From Planctomycetota bacterium (lineage in GTDB: Bacteria > Planctomycetota > UBA11346), in NCBI GenBank assembly GCA_014193115.1, contig BJHQ01000014.1, positions 62,001-126,000 on the forward strand: DNA of 64,000 nt, written 5' to 3'. Position 1 is the first letter of the stretch. Every line of letters begins with the position of its first letter. The translations under genes were made by a program, and so were the position numbers. This document shows, piece after piece, positions 22,126-30,590 of this stretch. The notes beneath the pieces were generated by a model. That model was not told the DNA's origin and did no database searches. It was given only the letters and a program-made list of their open reading frames with translations.

Positions 22126-22851
22126 TCAGGCGTCGGCGGCGGAGCTGATGGCGACGGGCACGCCCGGGCCCATGGTCGCCGAGAGAGTGGCGCTGACCAT
22201 GAAACTGCCCTTCACCGACGATGGCCGGTGCTCGGACACGTGGATCAGGAAAGCATCGATGTTGCCGGTCAGCTGGGCCTCATCGAATCGGGTGGTGCCG
22301 ACCCGGACGTGGACGTTGCCGTTGGCGTCTGCGCGGTATTCGGTCTTGCCGGCCTTGAACTCGCGGACGGCGGTGACCACGTCGTCGGTGACGGTGCCGG
22401 ATTTGGGGGCCGGCATCAGGCCGCGGGGTCCGAGCACTTTACCGAGCCGGCCGACGAAGCGCATCATCTTCGGAGTGGCGATGGCCACGTCGAAGTCCAT
22501 GAAACCCTCATTGACCGCGGTGACCAGATCTTCACCGCCGGCCTTGACTGCACCGGCCTGGAGGGAGCCCTGGATCTTGTCTCCGTCATCGACGAACACG
22601 ATCACCCGGACGTCGCGGCCAGTACCGTTGGGAAAGCTGAACGATCCGCGGAACTGCTGATCGGCCTTTTTGGTGTCGAGGTTGAGATGGAGCGAGAGGT
22701 CGACGCTCTCAGCGAACTTGGCCCCGATCTTGGGGGCGGCCATCTGCTTGATCAGGGCCACCGCCTCGGTGAGAGGGCGGGGGACGTGGGCCTTGCTGGC
22801 GTCGCCGAGCAGGGCCGCGGCGGCGCGGTAGCGCTTGCTGCGGTATTTCAT
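22126..22851 (-). CDS. rplA: Ribosomal protein uL1
   Basis: A 241-residue uL1, the mobile stalk protein at the E site. It contains the domain II signature LGKVLGPRGLMPAPKSGTV, and N- and C-terminal domain I halves are present. The ATG at 22851 is preceded by GGAGGAACC on the minus strand, a clear ribosome binding site, and gives the usual MKYRSKRYR start; a 14-residue longer frame exists. It follows rplK after about 60 bp and precedes rplJ by 10 bp. Confidence 0.96.
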   Translation of the reverse strand: MKYRSKRYRAAAALLGDASKAHVPRPLTEAVALIKQMAAPKIGAKFAESVDLSLHLNLDTKKADQQFRGSFSFPNGTGRDVRVIVFVDDGDKIQGSLQAGAVKAGGEDLVTAVNEGFMDFDVAIATPKMMRFVGRLGKVLGPRGLMPAPKSGTVTDDVVTAVREFKAGKTEYRADANGNVHVRVGTTRFDEAQLTGNIDAFLIHVSEHRPSSVKGSFMVSATLSATMGPGVPVAISSAADA

Positions 22852-22912
22852 GGTTCCTCCGTGGTGCAGACGGCCGCTGGTGCGGCCTCCCACGCGTGAA
22901 TGTGAAAACGGA

Positions 22913-23347
22913 TCAGTCGGTGACGGAGATGCCCATGGAGCGTGCGGTACCCTGCACCGAGCGCATCGCCGCGTCCAGGGAGGCGGCCGTCATTTCGGCG
23001 ACCTTCTTTTCGGCGATCTGCTTGACCTGGTCTTTGGTGACCTTGCCCACGGTGGTCAGCGGGTTGGGGGCGCTGGAGCCCTTTTCCAGTCCCGCAGCCT
23101 TGCGCAGCTGGGCGCTTACCGGCGGCTGTTTGAGGATGAACGTGAAGGTCTTGTCTTTGAAGACCGTGATCACCACCGGAATGATCTCGCCCTTCAACTT
23201 CGCTGTCGCGTCGTTGAATTGCTTGACGAACATCGCGATGTTGACGCCCTTGGCGCCAAGGGCCGGACCGACCGGCGGGGCCGGGGTCGCACCACCGCCT
23301 GGGATCACCAGGTTGATGGTGCCGATGATTTCCTTCGCCTTAGCCAT
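22913..23347 (-). CDS. rplK: Ribosomal protein uL11
   Basis: A 144-residue uL11 in the GTPase-associated centre. The N-terminal domain has [20 protein letters not shown] (usually [17 protein letters not shown]), and the C-terminal RNA-binding domain includes [19 protein letters not shown]. Length is typical. It opens the rplKAJL part of the string after nusG, about 110 bp downstream. Confidence 0.97.
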   Translation of the reverse strand: MAKAKEIIGTINLVIPGGGATPAPPVGPALGAKGVNIAMFVKQFNDATAKLKGEIIPVVITVFKDKTFTFILKQPPVSAQLRKAAGLEKGSSAPNPLTTVGKVTKDQVKQIAEKKVAEMTAASLDAAMRSVQGTARSMGISVTD

Positions 23348-23458
23348 AATGGGTCCTGCGTCGCTGCCTGCTGGTCGGTTGCCGAGGGGGCGGGATGGTG
23401 GGCCATTCCCGCGGAATGCAAGGGTGGGTTTGAATCGCTACAAGAGCAAGCGCTGGCG

Positions 23459-24001
23459 CTAGACCGCTGATTCGACCTGCCAGACTTCGAGCCAGACCGG
23501 TGTCTGACGTCCAAAAACCGTGATCATCGCACGGAGCTCGCCCTTCTGGGCGTTGATCTCCGCGACCACGCCCTCCATGCCGGCGAAGGTTCCTTCTTTG
23601 ACCTTGATCCGGTCGTCGAGCTTGTAGGGCATCTGGACCAGTTCGCGGCGCTGTTCATCTGGCGTCGGAGCCGTGGCGATGCGGACGATCCGTTCCGCTT
23701 CTTCGTTGGTCAGCGCCACTGGATTGTGCGGATCCGGGCCGAGGAATCCGGTGACTCCGTCAATTGAATCGATGGTTTCCAGCAGCGCATCGGTGGGTTC
23801 CATCTCAATATAGATGTACCCTGGAAACAACTTGCGCTCGGTGGAGACTTTTTTTCCGCGTTTCACCTCGGTGATGCGTTCGGCCGGGATCAGCATCTGT
23901 CCGACGCCGGCTTCCAGCTTTCGTTCACGCAGGGCAATCTGGATATTCTCACGGCAGGAATTTTCCCGGCCGCTGACCGCTTTCAGGACGTACCAACGCA
24001 T
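23459..24001 (-). CDS. nusG: Transcription factor NusG
   Basis: A 180-residue NusG that bridges RNA polymerase with Rho or ribosomes. The NGN domain starts MRWYVLKAVSGRE and includes KRGKKVSTERKLFPGYIYIE and GVTGFLG. The KOW domain (DDRIKVKEGTFAGMEGVV) ends the protein. The ATG at 24001 is chosen because the longer frame reaches into secE. Its ATG shares one base with the secE stop (TGATG), which points to coupled translation. Confidence 0.96.
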   Translation of the reverse strand: MRWYVLKAVSGRENSCRENIQIALRERKLEAGVGQMLIPAERITEVKRGKKVSTERKLFPGYIYIEMEPTDALLETIDSIDGVTGFLGPDPHNPVALTNEEAERIVRIATAPTPDEQRRELVQMPYKLDDRIKVKEGTFAGMEGVVAEINAQKGELRAMITVFGRQTPVWLEVWQVESAV

Positions 24002-24420
24002 CAGATCCAGCCTTTCAGGGCGGGCAGACCGCTCCGCATGAGCGAAATGAAGATGTAATCGACCGCGAGCACGGTGGCGGCGACTACCACCAGCACCAAG
24101 CCGACCACCAGCGTGGTGCGGAACAACGGTCCGGGTTCGGGCCATTCGACTCGAGTCATCTCAGACTCGACCTCAACCAGGAAATCGACCGTGCGCGGCA
24201 GGAATCCGACCAGGATCAAGCCTGCGATCAAGGTTGCGAGTGAACAGGCTGCAAAAAATCCCCCCTGGACCAGCTGGCGGATGTGCGCTGCCTGGTCGGC
24301 TGACGATGCCGCCGTACCGAATCCTTTATAGGCGCCATTCCACGCGAAATCGGCGGCGATCACCGCCACCATGATGAGGCAGACGACGCGGATGACACGT
24401 CCCTGCGGCCATTTGTACAT
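24001..24420 (-). CDS. secE: Preprotein translocase subunit SecE
   Basis: A 139-residue SecE with three hydrophobic segments (about residues 9-30, 50-72 and 100-130), as in the longer enterobacterial type rather than the single-helix type. The amphipathic motif FLVEVESEMTRVEWPEP precedes the essential last helix. SecE clamps SecY in the membrane. It lies between tRNA-Trp and nusG, the standard position, and overlaps nusG by 1 base. Confidence 0.93.
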   Translation of the reverse strand: MYKWPQGRVIRVVCLIMVAVIAADFAWNGAYKGFGTAASSADQAAHIRQLVQGGFFAACSLATLIAGLILVGFLPRTVDFLVEVESEMTRVEWPEPGPLFRTTLVVGLVLVVVAATVLAVDYIFISLMRSGLPALKGWI

Positions 24421-24487
24421 CGCTACACATCCCCTCGTGGGTTACCGGCGGGGCCGGCAGGCGGTGAATCCGTCAAGTCGAAGGCGG

Positions 24488-24563
24488 TGGCACGGGAGGA
24501 GGGATTTGAACCCCCGACCGGCGGATTTGGAATCCGCTGCTCTACCAGCTGAGCTACCCCCGT
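24488..24563 (-). tRNA. tRNA-Trp (anticodon CCA)
   Basis: Cloverleaf on the minus strand: acceptor ACGGGGG/CTCCCGT, D arm GCTC/GAGC, anticodon loop TTCCAAA on stem GCGGA/TCCGC, and T loop TTCAAAT. The 3' CCA is encoded. It sits between rpmG and secE, a common location for tRNA-Trp. Confidence 0.95.
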
Positions 24564-24625
24564 ATGCACCTCCGCCAAGCGGGCGAATGCCAATCCAGAA
24601 CAGGTCGATCACGCGGCCTGTATGA

Positions 24626-24787
24626 TCATTTCCGTTTCTTCTCCTTGTGCACGGTGTGCTTGCGCAACCGTGGGCTGTACTTCTTCAGTTCCAGCTTGGG
24701 AGAGGTTTTTGAGCGGCTGGTGTAATAGTTGATGTCGCCGGTTTCGGCGCACACCAGCATCACATGTTCGCGTTTATCTTTGGCCAT
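24626..24787 (-). CDS. rpmG: Ribosomal protein bL33
   Basis: A 53-residue basic protein beginning [18 protein letters not shown], followed by YYTSRSK and [17 protein letters not shown]. This is the bL33 pattern of the zinc-free form: only one cysteine (Cys13) is present and the CxxC pairs are lost. bL33 binds near the E site of the large subunit. Placement between tuf and tRNA-Trp matches many genomes. Confidence 0.93.
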   Translation of the reverse strand: MAKDKREHVMLVCAETGDINYYTSRSKTSPKLELKKYSPRLRKHTVHKEKKRK

Positions 24788-24855
24788 GGCTGCGTGCTTT
24801 CGTCACAAGAGTGGTCCCGGCCGATTCCGATCGGCCGGGACCCAGGATTCGTTGA

Positions 24856-26073
24856 TCAGGCCTTGGCGGGCAGGATCTTGGTAACCACGCCCGAGCCGAC
24901 GGTGTGGCCGCCTTCGCGGATGGCGAAGCGCAGTCCGGGTTCCATCGCGACCTTCTTGCCCAGCTCGACCTCGATCTTGAGGTTGTCGCCAGGCATGGCG
25001 ATTTCCTTGTCCTTCGGGAGGTTGATGGTCCCGGTAACATCGGTGGTGCGGAAGTAGAACTGCGGGCGATAACCGTTCTGGAACGGCGTCTTGCGGCCGC
25101 CTTCTTCGCCTTTGAGGATGTACACCTCGGCCTCGAAGTTGGCGTGGACGCTCACCGTCTTGGGCTTGGCGATGACCATGCCGCGTTCGATCGACTCCTT
25201 GGCGATGCCGCGCAGCAGCACGCCGCAGTTGTCACCGGCGATGGTTTCTTCCATCTCCTTGCGGAACATCTCTATGCCGGTGGCGACCGAGGCCATCGGC
25301 TCTTCCTTCAGGCCGACGATCTCGACCGGCTCGCCCAGCTTCAGCTTGCCGCGCTCGACCCGACCGGTGGCGACGGTGCCGCGACCTTCGATCGAGAACA
25401 CGTCTTCGACCGACATCAGGAACGGCTTGGCGTCTTCGCGGGTGGGCTCGGGGATGAAGCTGTCGAGGGCGGCGAGCAGGTCGATCACCGGCTTGGCGTC
25501 GGGGCTCTTGGCGTCGGTGGCGGCAAGGGCCAGGTCGCTGCGTCCACGAATGATCGGGGTCGCATCGCCGGGGAACTGGTACTTCTTCAGCAGGTCGCGG
25601 ATTTCCTCCTCAACCAGCATCAGCAAGTCAGGATCATCGACCAGGTCGATCTTGTTCAGGAAGACCACGATGTGGTTCACGCCGACCTGGCGGGCGAGCA
25701 GGACGTGCTCCTTGGTCTGGGGCATCGGGCCGTCGCCAGCCGACACGACCAGGATCGCCCCGTCCATCTGGGCTGCGCCGGTGATCATGTTCTTGATGAA
25801 GTCGGCGTGCCCGGGGCAGTCAACGTGGGCGTAGTGGCGCGCGTTCGAGCTGTATTCGACGTGCGAAGCGGCGATGGTCACCGTCTTGTTGGCGTCGCGG
25901 ACGGTACCGCCCTTGGTGATTTCAGCGTAGGTGCGTGGAGGAGTCGCCTTGGGATCGACCAGGGAGCACACATGCACGAGGGCCGCAGTCAGGGTCGACT
26001 TGCCATGGTCGATGTGACCGATGGTGCCGACGTTCACGTGCGGCTTGTTGCGGTTGAACTTTTCCTTGGCCAT
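24856..26073 (-). CDS. tuf: Elongation factor Tu
   Basis: A 405-residue EF-Tu that delivers aminoacyl-tRNA to the ribosome. G1 is GHIDHGKS (residues 19-26), G3 is DCPGH with catalytic His89, and G4 is NKID. Domains 2 and 3 follow ([18 protein letters not shown]). The switch I effector segment reads [15 protein letters not shown] (60-74), where the near-universal motif is RGITINTAHVEY; the Mg-binding Thr66 is kept but the Gly and Arg before it are replaced. It follows the Thr-Tyr-Gly-Thr tRNA genes as in enterobacterial tufB. A second tuf elsewhere cannot be excluded. Confidence 0.96.
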   Translation of the reverse strand: MAKEKFNRNKPHVNVGTIGHIDHGKSTLTAALVHVCSLVDPKATPPRTYAEITKGGTVRDANKTVTIAASHVEYSSNARHYAHVDCPGHADFIKNMITGAAQMDGAILVVSAGDGPMPQTKEHVLLARQVGVNHIVVFLNKIDLVDDPDLLMLVEEEIRDLLKKYQFPGDATPIIRGRSDLALAATDAKSPDAKPVIDLLAALDSFIPEPTREDAKPFLMSVEDVFSIEGRGTVATGRVERGKLKLGEPVEIVGLKEEPMASVATGIEMFRKEMEETIAGDNCGVLLRGIAKESIERGMVIAKPKTVSVHANFEAEVYILKGEEGGRKTPFQNGYRPQFYFRTTDVTGTINLPKDKEIAMPGDNLKIEVELGKKVAMEPGLRFAIREGGHTVGSGVVTKILPAKA

Positions 26074-26144
26074 GATCGGGGGTTCCTACGGGCGTCAGCC
26101 CGGGGTGGTTGCGACGACTGACGGGAGGGGAGTCGGTCGGGTGA

Positions 26145-26220
<76 letters not shown>

Positions 26221-26300
26221 GGAAGAATGTGGTAACCGATGTTAGAAAGAGCCGTTCCAGGAGCACCAGACAGCGTCGGTCGCATCAGGCGGCGGGTGGA

Positions 26301-26376
26301 TGGAGCGGGCGATGGGATTTGAACCCACGACATTCTGCTTGGAAGGCAGACGCTCTAGCCGCTGAGCTACGCCCGC
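26301..26376 (-). tRNA. tRNA-Gly (anticodon TCC)
   Basis: Acceptor GCGGGCG/CGCCCGC, anticodon loop CTTCCAA on stem TCTGC/GCAGA, T loop TTCAAAT, and CCA encoded. It reads GGA and GGG. Third in transcription order of the four-tRNA cluster. Confidence 0.95.
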
Positions 26377-26389
26377 ATCCGGTCAGGGA

Positions 26390-26476
26390 TGGTGGGCAGA
26401 GTAGGATTCGAACCTACGAAGGCGCGATGCCAGCAGATTTACAGTCTGCCCCGTTTGGCCGCTTCGGTATCTGCCC
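26390..26476 (-). tRNA. tRNA-Tyr (anticodon GTA)
   Basis: A class II tRNA of 87 bases with a long variable arm. Acceptor GGGCAGA/TCTGCCC, anticodon loop CTGTAAA on stem GCAGA/TCTGC, T loop TTCGAAT, and ACCA at the 3' end encoded. Second in the cluster. Confidence 0.95.
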
Positions 26477-26540
26477 GATTGGCCCGCGCGCCCGGTGCGA
26501 TCGGGTGTTGTCTGGAGAACTGGGAAAGAGCCGGGACCGT

Positions 26541-26616
26541 TGGAGCCACCTGCCGGACTCGAACCGGCGACCCACGGTTTACAAAACCGTAGCTCTACCA
26601 GCTGAGCTAAGGTGGC
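26541..26616 (-). tRNA. tRNA-Thr (anticodon TGT)
   Basis: Acceptor GCCACCT/AGGTGGC, anticodon loop TTTGTAA on stem ACGGT/ACCGT, T loop TTCGAGT, and CCA encoded. It reads ACA and ACG. First gene of the Thr-Tyr-Gly-Thr-tuf run. Confidence 0.95.
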
Positions 26617-26695
26617 GTGCGCCCCCGCCTTTTTATGAGAAAGGACGGGCAGGCTAGAAACAGCCCCCCCTGTGTCAAGGCGACGCCTATTTCAT

Positions 26696-27172
26696 GGGGG
26701 CTTCGCCCCCACGGCCCTTTGGGCCTGTTCCAGCTCCGCTTCGCTCCGCGCTGCGCAGGTCGCAGGCCTTTGGCCTGCTGCCACCAGCGGTGGCGCCTGC
26801 TCCGCCCCTGGCCGTGGTCGGCGCTCGTTTTCCTTCGGAAAACGTGGGCGCATCGCCTCCGGCGATTTTCTGCGCCCACCGCTCCTCCGGCGGCCGTTCC
26901 CCGCTCGCTTTGCTCTCGGGGACCCCTTTCCATTGGGGGCTTCGCCCCCACGGCCCTTTGGGCCAGTTCCAGCTCCGCTTCGCTCCGCGCTGCGCAGGTC
27001 GCAGGCCTTTGGCCTGCTGCCACCCGCGGTGGCGCCTGCTCCGCCCCCCTGGCCGTGGTCAGCGCTCGTTTTCCTTCGGAAAACGTGGGCGCATCGCCTC
27101 CGGCGATTTTCTGCGCCCACCGCTCCTCCGGCGGCCGTTCCCCACTCGCTTTGCTCTCGGGGACCCCTTCCC
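26696..27172. repeat. Two-copy 239-bp tandem array of short hairpins
   Basis: Copy 1 is 26696-26934 and copy 2 is 26935 to about 27172; they are nearly identical. Each copy packs at least six perfect hairpins with 3-base loops. In copy 1 these are GGGGGC/GCCCCC (26696-26710), GGCCC/GGGCC (26713-26725), GCAGGCC/GGCCTGC (26762-26778), GCCACC/GGTGGC (26780-26794), CGTTTTCC/GGAAAACG (26826-26844) and ATCGCC/GGCGAT (26852-26866). The last is nested in GTGGGCGC/GCGCCCAC (26844-26879). A decayed partial third copy follows to about 27235. No gene is supported here. Confidence 0.85.
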
Positions 27173-27253
27173 GTGCTCATCGCGGCCCGTTGGGCCTGGT
27201 CGCCCCTCGTTTTCCTTCGAAAAGCGAGCTGGCGGCCCTGCCTGTGGCTTTTT

Positions 27254-28468
27254 TCAGCCGACGCCGGCGAGCTGGCCGACCCGGGGGAGTTCGCCGACCA
27301 GTGGCTTCAAATACGGCAGCAGGCGTTCGGTCACCACGTCGTTCCCGGCCGCATTGAGGAACTCCCGGGGCATCGACTTGGTCTCTTTGGCGACGGTATG
27401 CAGCGGGGTCACAAAGGTTTCGATGCTGTATTGAGCGCCGTCGCCGATTCGACGGAAGGCGATGCTGCCGCTGGCATTCCCAGCGAGGGCGGCGGCGACC
27501 GCTGCAGACCCGGCGCGACGGGCCTCGACCGCGTCGATGGTGCTGACCACTCCGGGGAAGCAGCGTTGCAGATAGCCGAAGGTATCGGCGCGAACCCGGT
27601 GCTTCTTCTCCGGCCAGCTCTTGGCCAGGTGGGTCTTGAGGGTCTCGGCCAGGAAATCGCCGAGGGCGCCGGATCCAGACAATTGGGCGTTGCCGTGGCT
27701 GTCGACCTCGCCGCTGGTGACGATGCCCTTGCCACCCGGTCCATGGATGCCTTCCGACACTGCGATGATGCAGCGGCCGATGCGGCGATAGACGGCTTCG
27801 ACATCCGCGCAAAAGGTTTCCAGCGAGAAATCGGTTTCCGGGCAATAGATCAGATGCGGCCCATCGTTGGGGAAGACCCTGGCCAAGGCGCTGGCGGCGG
27901 TCAGCCAGCCGGCGTTGCGGCCCATGACGATGTTGACCTTGATGCCGGCCAGGCTGCGATTATCGAGGTTGTCGCCCATGAACGCCTGGGCCACGAACTT
28001 CGCGGCCGAACCGTACCCCGGGCAGTGGTCGGTGACCCGCAGATCATTGTCGATGGTCTTGGGGCAGTGGAAGCAGGTCAGCGGATAGCCCGCCTTGACC
28101 GCCATCTCGTGGACGATGTGGGTGGTCTCGGCGGTATCATTCCCACCAATATAGAAGAACGCGGTGACGCCGAGTTCTTTGAAACGCGCGAAGATCTTCT
28201 CGCCGTCCTCTGCGCTGGCTTTGCGCCGCACCGATTTCAGCGCCGCTGACGGGGTGTTCGCCACCAGTTCCAGGGTTTCTGGAGATTCCTTGGAAAAATC
28301 GCAGAACTTGCCGTCGATGATGCCCTGGATGCCGTGGATCGCGCCGAGCACCTTGGGGAACTGGTCACGCCTGGCCAAGGCGGCCTGCACCACTCCGATC
28401 AGGGTCTGATTGATGACCGCGGTGGGTCCGCCGGATTGGCCGACGACGAGGGTGCCGGGCTGGTGCAT
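27254..28468 (-). CDS. Diphosphate-dependent phosphofructokinase
   Basis: A 404-residue phosphofructokinase of the PPi-using type. It interconverts fructose 6-phosphate and fructose 1,6-bisphosphate in glycolysis or gluconeogenesis. The phosphate-binding motif is GGNDT (residues 108-112) in place of the ATP-type GGDGS/T, and the catalytic loop is PKTIDND (136-142), where Lys replaces the Gly of ATP enzymes. Both changes mark PPi dependence. The N-terminal GQSGGPTAVIN is intact. It is transcribed toward the hairpin array, which begins within about 20 bp of its stop codon, and lies 78 bp downstream of lysA. Confidence 0.92.
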   Translation of the reverse strand: MHQPGTLVVGQSGGPTAVINQTLIGVVQAALARRDQFPKVLGAIHGIQGIIDGKFCDFSKESPETLELVANTPSAALKSVRRKASAEDGEKIFARFKELGVTAFFYIGGNDTAETTHIVHEMAVKAGYPLTCFHCPKTIDNDLRVTDHCPGYGSAAKFVAQAFMGDNLDNRSLAGIKVNIVMGRNAGWLTAASALARVFPNDGPHLIYCPETDFSLETFCADVEAVYRRIGRCIIAVSEGIHGPGGKGIVTSGEVDSHGNAQLSGSGALGDFLAETLKTHLAKSWPEKKHRVRADTFGYLQRCFPGVVSTIDAVEARRAGSAAVAAALAGNASGSIAFRRIGDGAQYSIETFVTPLHTVAKETKSMPREFLNAAGNDVVTERLLPYLKPLVGELPRVGQLAGVG

Positions 28469-28546
28469 GGAAGCATCCTTTCAGGAGGTCGGAAATGCTT
28501 GTCCGCGTGCTGTGACCAGCAAGGGCCTGCGTATGCAGCAACGCGG

Positions 28547-29752
28547 TCACCATTCCCAGGCGTCGAGCAGTTCTTGCACCGTCTGCCGCCGCCGGGCCAG
28601 GCGAACCGCGCCACCATCAACCACGACCTCGGCCGGCAGCGGCCGGGTGTTGTAGGTGCTGGCCATGGCCGAGCCGTAGGCGCCGGCGTCGTGCAGGGCG
28701 AGCAGGTCGCCGGGCTGGGGTCGGGGCAGAACGCGATCGCGGGCGAACAGATCGCCGGATTCGCAGATGTTGCCGACCACGTCCACGGTCGCGGGCGGAG
28801 CGTCGGGCCGGGTGAGATTGCAGATCCGGTGATAGGCACCGTACATGGCCGGACGGATCAGGTGGTTGAAGCCGGTGTCGCAACCGACGAAGCAGCGTCC
28901 ATCGGGGTTGGTCTTCACACTGGTCACGGTGGTGACCAGCGTGCCGGCCTCGGCGACCAGGAAGCGGCCAGGCTCCAAACGCAGCTCGACCCGCCGGCCG
29001 ATGCGGACGCAGAAGTCCTCCATCATGCTAGTGACAGCGGAGCCGACCCGGACCAGATCGATGGAGCGGTCGCCGGGTTTGTAGGGGATGCCCAGGCCGC
29101 CGCCGACATCGACGAAACGCAGGTGAGGCAGCCTGGCGGCGACGCTGAGGATCACCGAGCACGCGGCGATGAACGCTTCAGCATCGAGGAACCCAGAGCC
29201 GATATGCATGTGGCAGCCGATGACCTTGAGGCCATAGGTGCGCTCGATCGCCAGCACGCGGTCGATCTCGGCGTGGTGGACGCCGAACTTGGTCAGCGGC
29301 CCAGCGGTACAGATTTTCTCATGGGATCCGGCGCCGATGTCCGGATTGAAGCGCACCGACGCCACCGTTCCGCCGGCGGCAGCCAGGCGTTCGAGCCGGT
29401 CGAGGCTGCCGCAGTTAATCAAGACGCCTTGCGCCAGCGCCTCGGCCTGTTCGGCGTCGGTCATGTTGTTTTCGGTGTACAGCACCCGGTCCGGAGGCAC
29501 GCCCAGACGCAGGGCGAGGGCGACTTCGCCGGGCGACACCGCGTCGATGCCGAAGCCTTCGTCGACGATGGTCCTGGCGACCAGCGGCACCGGGTTGGCC
29601 TTGATCGCGAACAGCGGTTGAAAGGGACGAAAGGCGATTGCCTTTTTCAGCGCCTGGGCCTTGCTCCGCACCAAGTCGAGGTCGTAGACATAGAGCGGAG
29701 TTGCGAACCGTGAGGCAAGCGCAGACAGGTCGATGGAAGGAGCGGCAGGCAT
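28547..29752 (-). CDS. lysA: Diaminopimelate decarboxylase
   Basis: A 401-residue PLP enzyme of the alanine-racemase-fold decarboxylases that converts meso-diaminopimelate to lysine. The PLP lysine is Lys51 in FAIKANP, the glycine-rich phosphate loop is VDVGGGLGIPY, and the CESGD segment supplies the other-subunit active-site cysteine. The motif HMHIGSGF fits LysA. The ATG at 29752 is preferred, since the longer frame adds 44 non-conserved residues and would overlap the divergent methyltransferase gene. Ornithine/arginine decarboxylase-like relatives are possible but less likely. PPi-PFK follows downstream. Confidence 0.9.
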   Translation of the reverse strand: MPAAPSIDLSALASRFATPLYVYDLDLVRSKAQALKKAIAFRPFQPLFAIKANPVPLVARTIVDEGFGIDAVSPGEVALALRLGVPPDRVLYTENNMTDAEQAEALAQGVLINCGSLDRLERLAAAGGTVASVRFNPDIGAGSHEKICTAGPLTKFGVHHAEIDRVLAIERTYGLKVIGCHMHIGSGFLDAEAFIAACSVILSVAARLPHLRFVDVGGGLGIPYKPGDRSIDLVRVGSAVTSMMEDFCVRIGRRVELRLEPGRFLVAEAGTLVTTVTSVKTNPDGRCFVGCDTGFNHLIRPAMYGAYHRICNLTRPDAPPATVDVVGNICESGDLFARDRVLPRPQPGDLLALHDAGAYGSAMASTYNTRPLPAEVVVDGGAVRLARRRQTVQELLDAWEW

Positions 29753-29876
29753 GGGGAGGCGAGACGTACCCGACGGGCGGGCGCTGTCACGCCAGCAAGG
29801 CGTGGTGGTTCCGACCAGCCTCTGGGCGCGACCGCAGGGCGACTTGGCGTAGCGCATTTTTTCGCGACCATCGTGC

Positions 29877-30587
29877 ATGGCCACGGCAGTCCAGGCGATG
29901 TTCGGTCGGATCTCCGGGCGTTATGACCTGTTGAACCGGGTGCTGTCGGCGCGCCAGGATGTCGCCTGGCGGCGGCAGGCGGTGTCCAGGTTGCGGCCCC
30001 ATGGCCGGGTCCTCGACCTGGCCTGCGGTACCTTCGATCTCGGCCTCGAAGCCCTGGCCCAGGGCCGGGCCGGGGTGGTCCATGGCTGTGATTTCTGTTT
30101 GCCGATGCTCCACGCCGGAGCGGCGAAACGTTCCGGACGTCCGATCACCGCCAGCGTCGGCGATGCTCTGCATCTGCCATTCGCCGACGCCTCATTCGAT
30201 GCGGCGCTGGTCGCGTACGGCTGGCGCAATTTCCCCGATCCGGCGGCGGCCGCGGTTGAGCTTCACCGGGTGGTGCGTCCCGGTGGGCAGGTGCTGATCC
30301 TCGAATTCTTCAAGCCAGAGCGCTGGTGGCCGCGGATTTTCCATGGTACTTTCGGCCGCTATGTCATCCCCACCGTCGGCGGACTGCTCTCGGGAGACCG
30401 TTCCGCGTATACCTATTTGAACGCCAGCACGGCAAAATTCCTGTCCGTTGCCGAGGCCGACACCGTGCTCCGCGCATCCGGTTTCACCGCCACGGTGTGG
30501 ATGCCGTTCTTTGGCGGGGTCAGCCACGGAGTCATCGCCGAACGCGGTGGTGTCATCGCCGGACCCGGCGGTGGGGGCGGAGCCTGA
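29877..30587 (+). CDS. UbiE/MenG-type quinone methyltransferase
   Basis: A 236-residue class I SAM-dependent methyltransferase. Features: FGRISGRYDLLNRVLS at residues 9-24 (the UbiE start signature), VLDLACGTFDLGLEAL for SAM binding (the usual ACGTGD has Phe for the second Gly), a DALHLPFAD segment, and a GWRNFPD motif matching UbiE GLRNVTD. This suggests the last C-methylation of menaquinone or ubiquinone. The C-terminus is a Gly-rich tail. It is divergent from lysA with 124 bp between, and the PIN/TRAM gene begins 3 bp after its stop. Confidence 0.85.
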   Translation: MATAVQAMFGRISGRYDLLNRVLSARQDVAWRRQAVSRLRPHGRVLDLACGTFDLGLEALAQGRAGVVHGCDFCLPMLHAGAAKRSGRPITASVGDALHLPFADASFDAALVAYGWRNFPDPAAAAVELHRVVRPGGQVLILEFFKPERWWPRIFHGTFGRYVIPTVGGLLSGDRSAYTYLNASTAKFLSVAEADTVLRASGFTATVWMPFFGGVSHGVIAERGGVIAGPGGGGGA

Positions 30588-30590
30588 CCG

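Noticed and set aside
26696-27172. Possible CRISPR array
   Set aside because: The units are 239 bp with almost no unique spacers and many internal hairpins, not short repeats with unique spacers.
26672-27434. Overlapping open frames in all plus frames through the hairpin repeats
   Set aside because: They are translations of the palindromic repeat (Arg/Pro/Ala rich, duplicated peptide blocks) and then antisense of PPi-PFK.
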